In this document: piece after piece, positions 7,122 through 17,265 of the stretch
Layout of the letters: every line of letters starts with the position of its first letter
How positions within the stretch are numbered: position 1 is the stretch's first letter
Assembly: GCA_023511875.1 (NCBI GenBank)
Contig: JAIMAQ010000001.1
Location: 434,001-498,000, forward strand
Source: Thermoflavifilum sp.
GTDB lineage: Bacteria > Bacteroidota > Bacteroidia > Chitinophagales > Chitinophagaceae
Reading direction: 5' to 3'
Length of the DNA stretch: 64,000 nucleotides
Translations under genes and position numbers: made by a program
The notes under the pieces: model-generated
Told to the model about the DNA's origin: nothing
What the model saw: only the letters and a program-made list of their open reading frames with translations
The model's database searches: none

Positions 7122-9527
7122 ATGCTATCTTTTCCTTTTAAAAATTTAGCCATATTGATCTGCTTGATGGGAAGCTTCTCCAGGAGCAGTTTCTCACAGT
7201 CTCCACAAACGAAGCAGCTTTTTGATTTCGGTTGGCGTTTTCATCGAGGCGGGGCACAGGGAGCCGAGCAGCCAAATTTCCCAGATAGTACCTGGCACCT
7301 GGTCGATTTGCCGCATGATTGGAGTATAGAAGATCTCCCCCACACACATACGCCATTCGACTCTAATGCGAATACACAAGTGAGTGGTGGATTTACTACG
7401 GGTGGTACTGGCTGGTATCGAAAAACATTTATAGTGCCTGCAACCGATAGTGGAAGAAAAATATATATTCAATTTGAAGGAGTATATATGAATGCTGATG
7501 TATGGCTAAATGGGCATCATCTCGGCAATCATCCTTATGGTTATACAAGCTTTTGGTATGATCTTACGCCCAATATATTGTGGGGAGAAAAAAATGTACT
7601 GGCTGTAGAAGTGAAAAACGAGGGCCTGAATAGTCGATGGTATTCGGGATCAGGGATCTATAGACATGTGTGGTTGTATATTGAAAATAAGATACATATT
7701 GCACAATGGGGAGTAGCTATCCAAACGCTCTCTGCCGATCATCATTCCAGTCTTATTCACATACAAACTACGATCCACAATGAAACCTCAACTATTTCCG
7801 ATGTTCGTGTTGTCAGTCATATTTTAGATACATCTCATCAAGAAATAGCCTACTCCATATCTCATCAGCAAATTCATTCACATACTCAGCAACAAGCCAC
7901 ACAGTATATTACCATTCTTCATCCGCATCTATGGTCATTAGATTCGCCTTATCTCTATACGGCAAAGGTGGAAGTTTATGCTCATGATCAATTAGTAGAT
8001 CAAGAAGAAATTAAATTTGGCGTGCGCACCATTTCGTTTGATGCAATCAATGGCTTTCGGTTGAATGGGCAACCCATCAAATTAAGAGGTGGATGCGTAC
8101 ATCATGACAATGGCCCCTTAGGTGCACGTGCATATGATCGTGCTGAACAACGACGGGTGGCTCTTTTAAAAGCCAGCGGATTTAATGCCATTCGATGTGC
8201 ACATAATCCACCTTCACCGGCATTTTTATCGGCTTGTGATAGTCTGGGGATGCTGGTGATTGATGAAGCTTTTGATATGTGGGAAGACGCTAAAACTCCA
8301 TACGATTATCATTTATATTTTGATCAATGGTGGAAAAAAGATCTTCAAAGCATGATTCTTCGCGACAGAAATCATACTTGTATTATCATGTGGAGTATTG
8401 GCAATGAAATCCCCAATGCTACTCAATCACGGGTAGCAGATATAGCTCATCAATTAGCTGCGTATGTGCATAAATTAGATAGTACACGACCGGTTGTAGC
8501 TGCCATGAATGATGTGAGCGAGCAAAAGAATGTTTTTTTCTCTGCTTTAGACATTTGTGGATATAATTATGCTAAGGATCATTATTTGAGTGATCATCGC
8601 CTTCATCCCTATCGGATCATGTTGGCTACAGAATCATTTCCGTTAGACGCATTCGATTATTGGACAGAAGCGGAAGCTTATCCATGGGTAATTGGTGATT
8701 TTGTGTGGACGGCCTGGGATTATCTTGGAGAAGCCAGTATTGGCTGGAGAGGATATCCCCAAAAACAAAACTTTTATCCATGGCATTTGGCCTATTGCGG
8801 CGATATAGATATTTGCGGTTGGAGGCGTCCACAATCTTATTATAGAGAGGTGCTTTGGGAGAAAGATCGTGTAGCCTTGTTTGTAAAATCTCCCCAAGCT
8901 TCCTTTCCGTTGAATCCTGAGCGAATGTCATGGAGTCGCTGGGGTTGGGAAGATGTGGTAGCTAGCTGGAATTGGGATGGATACGAGGGGGAACCATTAG
9001 AGGTGCATGTGTATTCTTCATGCGACTCGGTGGAGCTGATTTTAAATGGCCAATCATTAGGGAAGAAGAAGACCGATCGTTTTACTCGATACATGGCTAT
9101 ATGGCGGATACCTTATGTAGCGGGTCGATTAGAAGCGGTGGGTTTTGATGGGGGAAAACGGGTAGATACGGCTTGGTTGCAAACAGCGGGTATGCCAGCT
9201 CAGATACGGCTAACCGCAGATCGGAAAATGATTCGAGCTGATGGAGAAGATTTAAGTTATGTTACGGTAGAGGTATGTGATCAAGAGGGGATACGTTGCC
9301 CAGAAGCCAACAACTTGATTAAGTTTAGCCTTGAAGGTCCAGGTGAGATAATAGCTGTAGGTAATGCCAATCCCATAAGCACAGAGAGCTATCAGATGCC
9401 TCAGCGCAGGGCATGGCGGGGTCGTTGTCTGGTCGTCGTCAAATCGACTCATCAAACAGGCACCATTATGCTTAAGGCTATTTCAGAAGGCCTTCCTGCT
9501 TCTAGTATAAACATACGAGCAGAATAA
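7122..9527 (+). CDS. Glycoside hydrolase family 2 protein (beta-galactosidase-like), exported
   Basis: This 801-residue enzyme starts with a hydrophobic signal peptide (about 1-26, ending FSQS). It then has the GH2 jelly-roll domain (about 35-185, DFGWRFHRGG and LPHDWSIED), an Ig-like domain, the TIM barrel and C-terminal Ig-like domains. The acid/base Glu429 lies in MWSIGNEI and the nucleophile Glu504 in LATESFPLD. GH2 enzymes with this architecture remove beta-galactosyl, or sometimes other, end sugars from plant glycans in the periplasm. It lies upstream of the SusC/SusD pair on the same strand and probably trims galactose from arabinogalactan or pectic side chains; that substrate is an inference. 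Confidence 0.9.
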   Translation: MLSFPFKNLAILICLMGSFSRSSFSQSPQTKQLFDFGWRFHRGGAQGAEQPNFPDSTWHLVDLPHDWSIEDLPHTHTPFDSNANTQVSGGFTTGGTGWYRKTFIVPATDSGRKIYIQFEGVYMNADVWLNGHHLGNHPYGYTSFWYDLTPNILWGEKNVLAVEVKNEGLNSRWYSGSGIYRHVWLYIENKIHIAQWGVAIQTLSADHHSSLIHIQTTIHNETSTISDVRVVSHILDTSHQEIAYSISHQQIHSHTQQQATQYITILHPHLWSLDSPYLYTAKVEVYAHDQLVDQEEIKFGVRTISFDAINGFRLNGQPIKLRGGCVHHDNGPLGARAYDRAEQRRVALLKASGFNAIRCAHNPPSPAFLSACDSLGMLVIDEAFDMWEDAKTPYDYHLYFDQWWKKDLQSMILRDRNHTCIIMWSIGNEIPNATQSRVADIAHQLAAYVHKLDSTRPVVAAMNDVSEQKNVFFSALDICGYNYAKDHYLSDHRLHPYRIMLATESFPLDAFDYWTEAEAYPWVIGDFVWTAWDYLGEASIGWRGYPQKQNFYPWHLAYCGDIDICGWRRPQSYYREVLWEKDRVALFVKSPQASFPLNPERMSWSRWGWEDVVASWNWDGYEGEPLEVHVYSSCDSVELILNGQSLGKKKTDRFTRYMAIWRIPYVAGRLEAVGFDGGKRVDTAWLQTAGMPAQIRLTADRKMIRADGEDLSYVTVEVCDQEGIRCPEANNLIKFSLEGPGEIIAVGNANPISTESYQMPQRRAWRGRCLVVVKSTHQTGTIMLKAISEGLPASSINIRAE

Positions 9528-9764
9528 TTTGAGGATGATATAGGTTCATTTCATTTTCTACGTGGTTGATTACCAATGTGAAATAGCGATTCTGTGCATA
9601 GATGAAGAATCAAAGAGAAATTTCTTCAAAAAATTTTTTTATAAGTGTTGTTTATACAATTTTTTTGTTTTACATTAGCATTAGAAAATTTCCATATAAG
9701 GTTCCATAATTGGTGGGATGCCAATATGTTGATTGGATCTTGAGCAGATAGCCTGGGTTGAGAT

Positions 9765-9786
9765 GTCGCTCATGAAGCGACTTTTT
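9765..9786 (+). terminator. Hairpin terminator in the susC upstream region
   Basis: GTCGCT (9765-9770) pairs with AGCGAC (9776-9781) around loop CATGA and is followed by TTTTT (9782-9786). It lies about 240 bases beyond the GH2 stop and 80 bases before the susC ATG. Confidence 0.6.
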
Positions 9787-9805
9787 ATATGACTGATTTA
9801 ATAAA

Positions 9806-9818
9806 TGTATAATATACA
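9806..9818. promoter_or_regulatory. Perfect 13-bp palindrome upstream of susC (candidate operator)
   Basis: TGTATA-A-TATACA is a perfect inverted repeat 49 bases before the susC ATG. A related imperfect site, TTGTTTATACAA, sits at 9648-9659. Such TGT...ACA sites could bind the regulator of the sugar locus, but no binding protein can be assigned from sequence alone. Confidence 0.35.
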
Positions 9819-9867
9819 ATTAAAAATATCTCATGCATTATTGATCACCAAACAAAACACATAGGCC

Positions 9868-12800
9868 ATGAAACAAAACTCCACCCATTACCAGAAATGG
9901 CGCATGAAGCCATTAGCTTTTCTTCTCTTCTTTTTACTTCCGAGCTTTTTACAGGCTCAGCAGCGTCAATCCATTCAAGGTCGGGTATTTGAATCAAATG
10001 GGCGCACGCCACTTGCAGGGGTTACTGTATTGGTGCAGGGTACTCAGGTAGGAACGGTTACAGACAATCAAGGCCAATACAGCATTGAGGCTTCGCCAGA
10101 AGATAGTTTGATATTTCGATATGTAGGATATCAGGAAAGACATGTCAGAGTGGGCGATCAACATGTGATCAATGTTTCGCTTTTACCAGCAACTAGCAGT
10201 TTAAATGAACTCGTTGTCATTGGGTATGGAACAGTACAGAAAAAAGACCTTACGGGTTCTGTCTCCGTAGTGAATATGAAAGATGCTGAAAAAAATCCCA
10301 CTTATGATGTGGCTAGAATGTTGCAAGGCCAGGTAGCAGGAATTAGCGTGCATGGGTCTGGCGAACCAGGCGGATATGTACAAATAAAATTAAGAGGAAT
10401 CACTACTTTTGGAAACAATAGCCCATTGTTTGTAGTAGATGGCGTTCCAGTAGATGCACCATTTGATTTTTCTACAGACGATATCGAAAGTATTCAGATA
10501 TTAAAAGACGCGTCGGCTGCTGCTATTTATGGGGCGAGGGCCGCTACTGGAGTGATTATCATCACTACTAAAAAAGGCAAACCTGGTCCATTACGAGTAA
10601 ATTATAGCGGATACTATGGATGGCAGCATATACCTAAATATATTCCTGTAACCAATAGAGAACAATATCAAAAAATAACTACTGCAGCCGAATTAAATGC
10701 TGGACTTACCATAGCTCCTGCAAATGATCCTTCAAATCCTAAATATATTTCTAATATCAACACAGATTGGCAGAAGGCAGCGCTTAAAACAGGAATTATT
10801 CAGGATCATCATCTAAATCTTTCGGGAGGGTCAGAGAGCATAAATTATGATTTAGGGTTGAGCTACTTTAATCAAACTGGTATTCAAGTAGGCCCTCAAA
10901 AATATGATAGATATACTATGAATGCCAATTTTGGCGGGCATAAAGGAAAATTTGAATATGGAGCTAAACTGGCATACACGCAATCTCATAAAGGTAATTA
11001 TGCAGCCACTCAAGGACATGCAGTATTTGGTGGAACAGTAACGGCTATGCTTACGGCCATTCCTACAGTACCTGTTTATGATTCCACCAGATTGGGGGGA
11101 TATGGAGGAAGTGATGCTGCTCTACAAAGAGCTATTTCTGCAAACGTAGTAGGCATTAATAATCTAGTAAAAGATTATAGTGATAGAAATAGAGCGCTGG
11201 GAAATATCTGGGCTGAGTTGGAACTAATTAAAAATTTGAAATATAAGCTCAACTTAAGTTATGATCGAACAGACTATAAAAATTATCATTTCGAGCCTAA
11301 ATTCGACATGGGTTATTATTATATCAACAATACTTTTTATTTGAGTGAACAATTGGGAAATGCCAATACAGGATTAATCGAAAATACATTAACCTACCAT
11401 CTTCAAGCCGGCAAGCATCAAATTGATTTTCTCGCAGGTATGACTTATCAAGAAGATCACAATCAATGGATGCAAGGCACCGCACAAGATACAACAAATC
11501 TGCAATTCCAAACATTTAGTGCGGTTTCTAATCCGGCTGCTAAAGGGCTATCTAGTTATTTGGAAGCCAGCACTCTTCTTTCCTATTTGGGAAGAATTAA
11601 TTATAACTACGATGATCGTTATTTATTCACCGTGAATTTTAGGAGAGATGGTTCATCCAGATTTAGCCCGTTGAACCGATTTGGAAATTTTGCGGGCTTT
11701 GCAGCAGCTTGGAATATTACTAATGAAAAATTTATTAAGCTTCCTAAGTTTATTAGTAATCTGAAGATAAGAGGTAGCTATGGAGAACTTGGTAATCAGA
11801 ATTTTGGAAATTATTTGTACCAATCCTACATAGACAATAGTGTAAACTACGACTTTAATGATCAACTAGCCATAGGTGCTACGACAGTTTCTGTAGCTGA
11901 TCCTTCTTTAAAATGGGAATCTACTATCGTATCAGACGTGGGTTTGGATGCTTCATTGTTCAATGAAGCATTGTCTTTCACAATAGAATATTTTAATAGA
12001 GAATCAAAAGATATCATTACCAACATCCCTATCCCATATTCTGTAGGCTCATTTCCGCAAACTGTAACTACCAATGCTGCTTCTTTGAGAAATACTGGAT
12101 TTGAACTCACAGCTACATATAGAAACTCATTCGGAAAACTTCATTATAGTATCACCTTTAATGGATCGACCTTACAAAACAAGGTGATTAAACTAGGAGG
12201 TGCAAATAATCCAATATATGGTTCAGCCAGTAAGTCTGAAGTTGGTCATCCTGTTGGAGAAATATTTGGTTATTTGACTGAAGGAATTTTTCAGGATGCA
12301 AATGATGTGGCCAAACATGCAACTCAAACTGGGGCAGCTCCGGGTGATATAAAATTTAAAGATGTAAATGGAGACGGAGTGATCACTGATCAAGATAGGG
12401 TATATCTAGGGAATGCAATACCTAAGTATTACTATGGATTGAATATCGATTTGTCGTATGCCAATTTTGATTTTTCAATGTTTTGGCAAGGGAATGCAGG
12501 AAATAAAGTATTTAATGCTGTGTATCAGGCTTTGATGGCTGAGCAATATGGTAATGATCACATAGATGCTTTAAACTATTGGACGCCAACAAATACCCAC
12601 ACAAATGTACCTAGGCCAATTATTGGAGATCCTAACGGAAATGATCGGGTGTCCAATAGGTTTGTCGAAGATGGTAGCTATGTGAGATTGCAAAATTTAC
12701 AAATCGGATACACATTACCTGAGAGTATAGTTAAGCGTACACATTTGTTTGGCAGTTTTCACATATACCTCGCAGGTGAAAATTTGATTACAATATCTAG

Positions 12801-12915
12801 CTATAAAGGTTACGACCCAGACTTTATTAGTGATGGATTATTTAGCAGAGGATTTGATTATGGTTCTTTCCCCAATCCCAGAACAATTATGTTAGGTATT
12901 CAAGCAGGGTTTTAA
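9868..12915 (+). CDS. SusC-like TonB-dependent outer-membrane transporter
   Basis: This 1015-residue protein has a signal peptide ending SFLQAQQ (about 30), a carboxypeptidase-regulatory-like beta domain (about 35-105), the SusC-type TonB box region ELVVIGYGTVQKKDLTGS (114-131), a plug domain with VDGVPVDAPFDF and a 22-strand barrel ending in a terminal Phe. It imports oligosaccharides across the outer membrane with energy from TonB-ExbBD. The partner SusD follows after 54 bases. The enzymes around it (two GH43, GH127, GH2) suggest arabinose-containing oligosaccharides as cargo. Confidence 0.96.
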   Translation: MKQNSTHYQKWRMKPLAFLLFFLLPSFLQAQQRQSIQGRVFESNGRTPLAGVTVLVQGTQVGTVTDNQGQYSIEASPEDSLIFRYVGYQERHVRVGDQHVINVSLLPATSSLNELVVIGYGTVQKKDLTGSVSVVNMKDAEKNPTYDVARMLQGQVAGISVHGSGEPGGYVQIKLRGITTFGNNSPLFVVDGVPVDAPFDFSTDDIESIQILKDASAAAIYGARAATGVIIITTKKGKPGPLRVNYSGYYGWQHIPKYIPVTNREQYQKITTAAELNAGLTIAPANDPSNPKYISNINTDWQKAALKTGIIQDHHLNLSGGSESINYDLGLSYFNQTGIQVGPQKYDRYTMNANFGGHKGKFEYGAKLAYTQSHKGNYAATQGHAVFGGTVTAMLTAIPTVPVYDSTRLGGYGGSDAALQRAISANVVGINNLVKDYSDRNRALGNIWAELELIKNLKYKLNLSYDRTDYKNYHFEPKFDMGYYYINNTFYLSEQLGNANTGLIENTLTYHLQAGKHQIDFLAGMTYQEDHNQWMQGTAQDTTNLQFQTFSAVSNPAAKGLSSYLEASTLLSYLGRINYNYDDRYLFTVNFRRDGSSRFSPLNRFGNFAGFAAAWNITNEKFIKLPKFISNLKIRGSYGELGNQNFGNYLYQSYIDNSVNYDFNDQLAIGATTVSVADPSLKWESTIVSDVGLDASLFNEALSFTIEYFNRESKDIITNIPIPYSVGSFPQTVTTNAASLRNTGFELTATYRNSFGKLHYSITFNGSTLQNKVIKLGGANNPIYGSASKSEVGHPVGEIFGYLTEGIFQDANDVAKHATQTGAAPGDIKFKDVNGDGVITDQDRVYLGNAIPKYYYGLNIDLSYANFDFSMFWQGNAGNKVFNAVYQALMAEQYGNDHIDALNYWTPTNTHTNVPRPIIGDPNGNDRVSNRFVEDGSYVRLQNLQIGYTLPESIVKRTHLFGSFHIYLAGENLITISSYKGYDPDFISDGLFSRGFDYGSFPNPRTIMLGIQAGF

Positions 12916-12969
12916 TTTTTTAAATAAAAAACTTAAAATCTTATTATTTAATATTAAATATATTTAGTC

Positions 12970-14523
12970 ATGAAAAAGCTAATCTATCATACTTTACTGG
13001 CCATTGTTCTGATGGCCATTTTGGATAGCTGTACAAAAAACTTAAATCAAGTTAATCCTAATGCACAAACATCTGCTTCTTTTTGGAAAACTAGCACAGA
13101 TGCACTCCAGGGTGTGAATGCCGCATATGCGCCTCTCTTGCTTGATGGCTTATTTATGCGTTTTACACCAGTTTTAACCGATGTTCGAGGCGATGATGTG
13201 AGAAGCAATAGTCCATGGACGGCTATTCGTAATGCAGCTATTTTTTCTTTGAATACCAGTGACCCAGCTGGTTATGGATGGACGTTCGATGAGTTGTATG
13301 AAGGAGTGTATAGATGTAATCAGGTATTAGATTTTGTGCCTAATATCCAAATGGATCAGGATTTGAAAAATCGCATCTTAGGTCAAGCTTATTTCTTAAG
13401 GGGTTTATACTTTTTTTATTTGGCAGATCTGTTTGGTAATGTTGCTATTCCACTTCATGCTCCGCAGTCTCCTAAGGATTTCTTTTCCCCTCAAATGCCA
13501 GTAGATTCAGTATGGGCACAGTCTATAGCCGATTTTAAAGCCGCTATTCCACTTTTGCCTGTATCATATGCCAATATTAATGGTCCTGATAATCAAGTGG
13601 GGAGAGCTACAAAGGGTGCTGCAATGGCGTTTTTGGGAAAAGCTTATTTATTTAATCATATGTACCAACAAGCTGCCGAGCAATTTAAAAATGTTATTGA
13701 TTTAGGAGTGTATGCCCTAATGCCTAATTATGCCGACAATTTTGATGGTAGGCATAAAAACAACCAAGAATCCATATTTGAGGTTCAGTTTTCACTAACT
13801 GCCGGTGGCACAGATCTTGGATGGCAAGGAATACCTTCCTCAACTTGGGCAAAAACCAATGCTATTGCCATTACATATGGCCCGCCAAATTTTGGCTGGA
13901 CTGATGTGCAACCTTCATTTTATTTGTTTAATGAGTTTCAGAAAGAGAAAACAGTTGATAGTACACTAGATCCAAGACTCGATGTAACCATTTTATATAA
14001 TAAGCCTGGTGAAATGCTATATGGGCAATATTTTGATCAGGTCTATGCCAATACGCCTTATTTAAATGATATTTTTTGTAAAAAATATGAAAACTGGGAT
14101 ACTAAGCCAAACGAGTTTGACTGGAAATCCGGTAAAGATTATATCATCATGAGATATGCTGATGTGTTGTTGATGTATGCTGAGTGTCAAAATGAGTTAG
14201 GAAATATCCCAGCATGCGCCCACTATATTCAAATGGTTAGAAATCGCGTAGATCTTCCCAATCGAGAGGCTGAATTTTCTACTTATACGCAAGATCAGAT
14301 GAGAGAACAGATTTCCCACGAGCGCTTGCTTGAATTCGCCCTTGAAGGTCATCGTTTTGATGATATCAAAAGATGGGGTTGGCTTAATGATCCGGCTAAA
14401 CTCGCAGAGCTTAAACAACATGATCCAGAGTTCAATTACTATAAACCAGGAAGAGATCTACTGCCCATTCCACAAGGTGAAATCGATAATAACCCTGGGT
14501 TTAAACAGAATCCAAGTTATTAG
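12970..14523 (+). CDS. SusD/RagB-like surface glycan-binding lipoprotein
   Basis: The 517-residue protein begins with a lipoprotein signal ending at Cys21 (ILDSCTKN). It shows the SusD pattern: a TPR-like N-terminal half with FLRGLYFFYLADLFGNVAIP and a C-terminal RagB/SusD domain with DYIIMRYADVLLMYAE and a late ERLLEFALEGHRFDDIKRWG. It caps the SusC barrel on the cell surface and captures the glycan. It follows susC directly on the same strand, as is standard for polysaccharide utilisation loci. Confidence 0.95.
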   Translation: MKKLIYHTLLAIVLMAILDSCTKNLNQVNPNAQTSASFWKTSTDALQGVNAAYAPLLLDGLFMRFTPVLTDVRGDDVRSNSPWTAIRNAAIFSLNTSDPAGYGWTFDELYEGVYRCNQVLDFVPNIQMDQDLKNRILGQAYFLRGLYFFYLADLFGNVAIPLHAPQSPKDFFSPQMPVDSVWAQSIADFKAAIPLLPVSYANINGPDNQVGRATKGAAMAFLGKAYLFNHMYQQAAEQFKNVIDLGVYALMPNYADNFDGRHKNNQESIFEVQFSLTAGGTDLGWQGIPSSTWAKTNAIAITYGPPNFGWTDVQPSFYLFNEFQKEKTVDSTLDPRLDVTILYNKPGEMLYGQYFDQVYANTPYLNDIFCKKYENWDTKPNEFDWKSGKDYIIMRYADVLLMYAECQNELGNIPACAHYIQMVRNRVDLPNREAEFSTYTQDQMREQISHERLLEFALEGHRFDDIKRWGWLNDPAKLAELKQHDPEFNYYKPGRDLLPIPQGEIDNNPGFKQNPSY

Positions 14524-14577
14524 TTTTTATCTTATACGGCGTATAAATAGTTTATATAAATATCTTAGTTGAGTATT

Positions 14578-16055
14578 ATGCGCTTATCAATAATTTATAT
14601 TATTCCTCTTTTTCTTATTTTCTCTTGTAAAAGAGTAGTCAAATATCTATTCCTAACACCAATCAACCAGATAGCACGTCGAGTAATCCTTCTTCGTTTG
14701 ATATTAATAGCATATCAGATACTTATGCAGATATAGCTGATTTTCAATTTTATCCAAAGTGGACAGTATACAACGTACATGATCCTACTATTAAGAAATT
14801 TGGTAATTACTATTATTGTTATAGCACAGATGTGGCATATGGCACCTCTGTACGTCCGGGAATACAAATCCGTAAATCAAAAGATTTGATTCAATGGCAG
14901 TTTGTAGGTTGGGCATTTAATGGTATTCCTTCACTAGCAGCAAATTTTATTACACAGCATGGAGGAACACCCAATCAAGGTATATGGGCTCCATATGTAA
15001 TAAAGGTCAATCAGGAGTATAGGCTATATTTTGCTTTATCTTCTTCAATACCTAGACTGAGCGTAATAGAGCTCGCCGTATCTTCCTCTCCAGAAGGTCC
15101 TTGGCAAGAGAGAGGTATTGTCGTAGGTTCTCTTAACGATAATACTATACAAACCAATGCTATAGACCCGAGTGTAGTGGTTACACCTGATGGTCAGCAA
15201 TGGTTATATTATGGATCGGCTTGGGATGGAATTTATGTACTACAACTAGATCCTTCTAATGGGCTTCCATTAAATCCAGGAGATAAAGGGAAGCGAATAG
15301 CTCAAAGGGGTTTCACAAACGGTAAAATAAATGGAAATATAGAAGCTCCTGAAATCATATACAACCCTGAATTTAAAAAGTATTATCTATTTATTTCTTA
15401 TGATTGGCTAGAAACCAAATATAATGTAAGAGTTGGAGTTTCTAGTAAGCCAGATGGCCCTTTTTATGATTATTTTGGTAATGATATGAACACCGAGCAA
15501 GATCATCTTCCCATGATATTGGCTCCTTATGAATTTATGAATCAAAGTGGTTGGCAGGGAACGGGAGGTTGTGCTGTATTTCAGGATGATAGCGGAAATT
15601 ATTATATGGCTCATAATGCTCGTCCAGGTGTAAATAAATATTTTATGGATTTACATATCCGAAAAATATTTTGGACCAGCGATCAATGGCCGGTAGTCTC
15701 TCCTGAACGATTTGCAAATATTCCGCAGTCTCCTATTTCCTCAAGTGAACTTGTTGGCAAATGGGAGTGGATTGTATTTCATTATCGAGTTGTACCTGGA
15801 TTCGCTGATGAACAAGTGTCTCCCGATTTTCAATCATCGCAAGTAATAGATATGCAAGCGAATGGATCCTTTGGCGATCAAGCAGGAAATTCCTGGACTC
15901 TTCAATATCCCTGGTTAAAATTATCTTGGGCAAATGGTTCACAAGCAACTGTAATATTAAGTAGAGAACGTGATTGGGAGAACCATGATACTACGATTGT
16001 TTTCACTGGCTTGAATAATGAGGGAATGCCTATTTGGGGTAAGAAAATCAATTAA
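14578..16055 (+). pseudogene. GH43 arabinanase-like lipoprotein, interrupted by a one-base frameshift
   Basis: An ATG at 14578 opens a lipoprotein signal, MRLSIIYIIPLFLIFSCKR, which then runs into non-sense and stops near 14736. The mature enzyme lies in another frame, open from 14631 to 16055. It begins with an Asn/Ser/Pro linker, then WTVYNVHDPTIKKFG with the GH43 catalytic Asp (codon 14781-14783), GSAWDGIYVLQL and IEAPEII with the catalytic Glu. One extra A in the AAAA run at 14629-14632 would join the frames as SCKKSSQISIPN, a typical lipoprotein linker, giving about 492 residues. There is no good start codon ahead of the catalytic Asp in the second frame; a GTG at 14832 comes after it. 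This is either a true loss of function, a slippage switch or a sequence error. Confidence 0.8.
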
Positions 16056-16084
16056 TAAATTATTTATTCTAAAAATTATTGCAT

Positions 16085-17095
16085 ATGACTAATATGGGTT
16101 TGCTGAAGAAAAGATTCTATGTGTTACTCGTTTTAGGCTTATTACAATCTAAAATTGGGATAACTCAAGTTTATAATATTCGAGCTCATGATCCCTCTAT
16201 CATTAAAACCGATAGCATATATTATATCTTTGCTACAGGACCGGGCATATTCTTTTGGTCTTCTACAGATCGCCAGCATTGGCAGTTTAGAGGAAAAATA
16301 TTCAACCGAACTCCCGATTGGGTATATCATATAGTGCCAGATTTTGGAGGAGATATGTGGGCTCCTGATATTTCCTATTATCGAGGTAAGTATTATTTGT
16401 TTTATGCTGTATCGAAATTTGAACGTAACACATCAGCCATTGGGTTAGCAACTAATGTAACTTTGAATCCAGAAGACAAAAATTACTACTGGGATGATCA
16501 CGGAATTATCGTACAGTCTATACCCGGAAGAGATATGTGGAATGCAATTGATCCTAATCTGGCTGTTGACCGACAAGGTATTCCATGGCTAGTGTTCGGC
16601 TCATTTTGGGACGGAATTAAATTAGTGAAATTAGATACAAGTCGAACACGATTGGCTAAGCCAGAGGAATGGTATACTCTAGCGAGTAGATACCGAACAT
16701 ATGGAATTGCAGATACTTTACCAGGTGACGGAGCAATTGAGGCGCCTTATATTATTTATCGAAACGGTTATTACTATTTATTTGTTTCTTTTGATTATTG
16801 CTGTAGGGGGGTGAAAAGTAATTATAAAGTGGCTGTTGGTAGAGCAAAAAATATTATCGGCCCTTATATCGATAAGTCTGGAAAGTTGATGACTGATGGA
16901 GGTGGAACAGTAATTGTAGAAGGCAACGAAAATTTCCCGGGGCTAGGTCATAATTCAATTCTTCATGATCAAGGGAAAGATTATATTGTTACGCATGCCT
17001 ATGATGCCAAGAAAAATGGGTTACCTCAATTAGTAATCCTTCCCATAAAATGGGAGAATGATTGGCCTATAGTGAATACAGATCTACTGAAGTAG
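16085..17095 (+). CDS. GH43 endo-1,5-alpha-L-arabinanase, exported
   Basis: The 336-residue protein has a signal peptide (about 1-28) followed at once by a single five-bladed GH43 domain. Asp36 in RAHDPSII is the likely general base; NAIDPNL supplies the pKa-modulating Asp and DGAIEAPYI the acid Glu. GSFWDGIKLV and GLGHNSILHD are typical of endo-arabinanases, which cut the alpha-1,5 backbone of arabinan. It starts 29 bases after the broken GH43 gene. I chose the ATG at 16085; a TTG two codons upstream is also open. Confidence 0.9.
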   Translation: MTNMGLLKKRFYVLLVLGLLQSKIGITQVYNIRAHDPSIIKTDSIYYIFATGPGIFFWSSTDRQHWQFRGKIFNRTPDWVYHIVPDFGGDMWAPDISYYRGKYYLFYAVSKFERNTSAIGLATNVTLNPEDKNYYWDDHGIIVQSIPGRDMWNAIDPNLAVDRQGIPWLVFGSFWDGIKLVKLDTSRTRLAKPEEWYTLASRYRTYGIADTLPGDGAIEAPYIIYRNGYYYLFVSFDYCCRGVKSNYKVAVGRAKNIIGPYIDKSGKLMTDGGGTVIVEGNENFPGLGHNSILHDQGKDYIVTHAYDAKKNGLPQLVILPIKWENDWPIVNTDLLK

Positions 17096-17265
17096 AAGTA
17101 CTATATATTACTGAGTTTTTTCTTTACTATAAATTGTTTTTGAAATTCTTTTGTGTATAAAATGCATATTATGTTTTAAAATAATTTTTTCCTAAATTTT
17201 TATATCTCTTTATCTGATAACCCCATCATATCAATGTTATATTTTTTATTAAAAACTGTTCTGAC

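Larger units (their letters stand above)
9528..9867 (+). other. 340-bp AT-rich region between GH2 and susC, with operator-like palindromes and a hairpin terminator
   Basis: No gene is visible. The stretch holds TTGT-N4-ACAA at 9648-9659, a small hairpin ATTGG/CCAAT near 9713-9729, a hairpin with a T run at 9765-9786 and a perfect 13-bp palindrome TGTATAATATACA at 9806-9818. The terminator lies about 80 bases upstream of the susC start, so it either ends a short RNA or acts as a leader attenuator. Confidence 0.6.

Noticed and set aside
14620-14640. Programmed -1 frameshifting in the GH43 gene
   Set aside because: The A4 run is short, no canonical X-XXY-YYZ heptamer in phase and no downstream stimulatory hairpin is visible, so mutation, slippage variation or sequence error is preferred.
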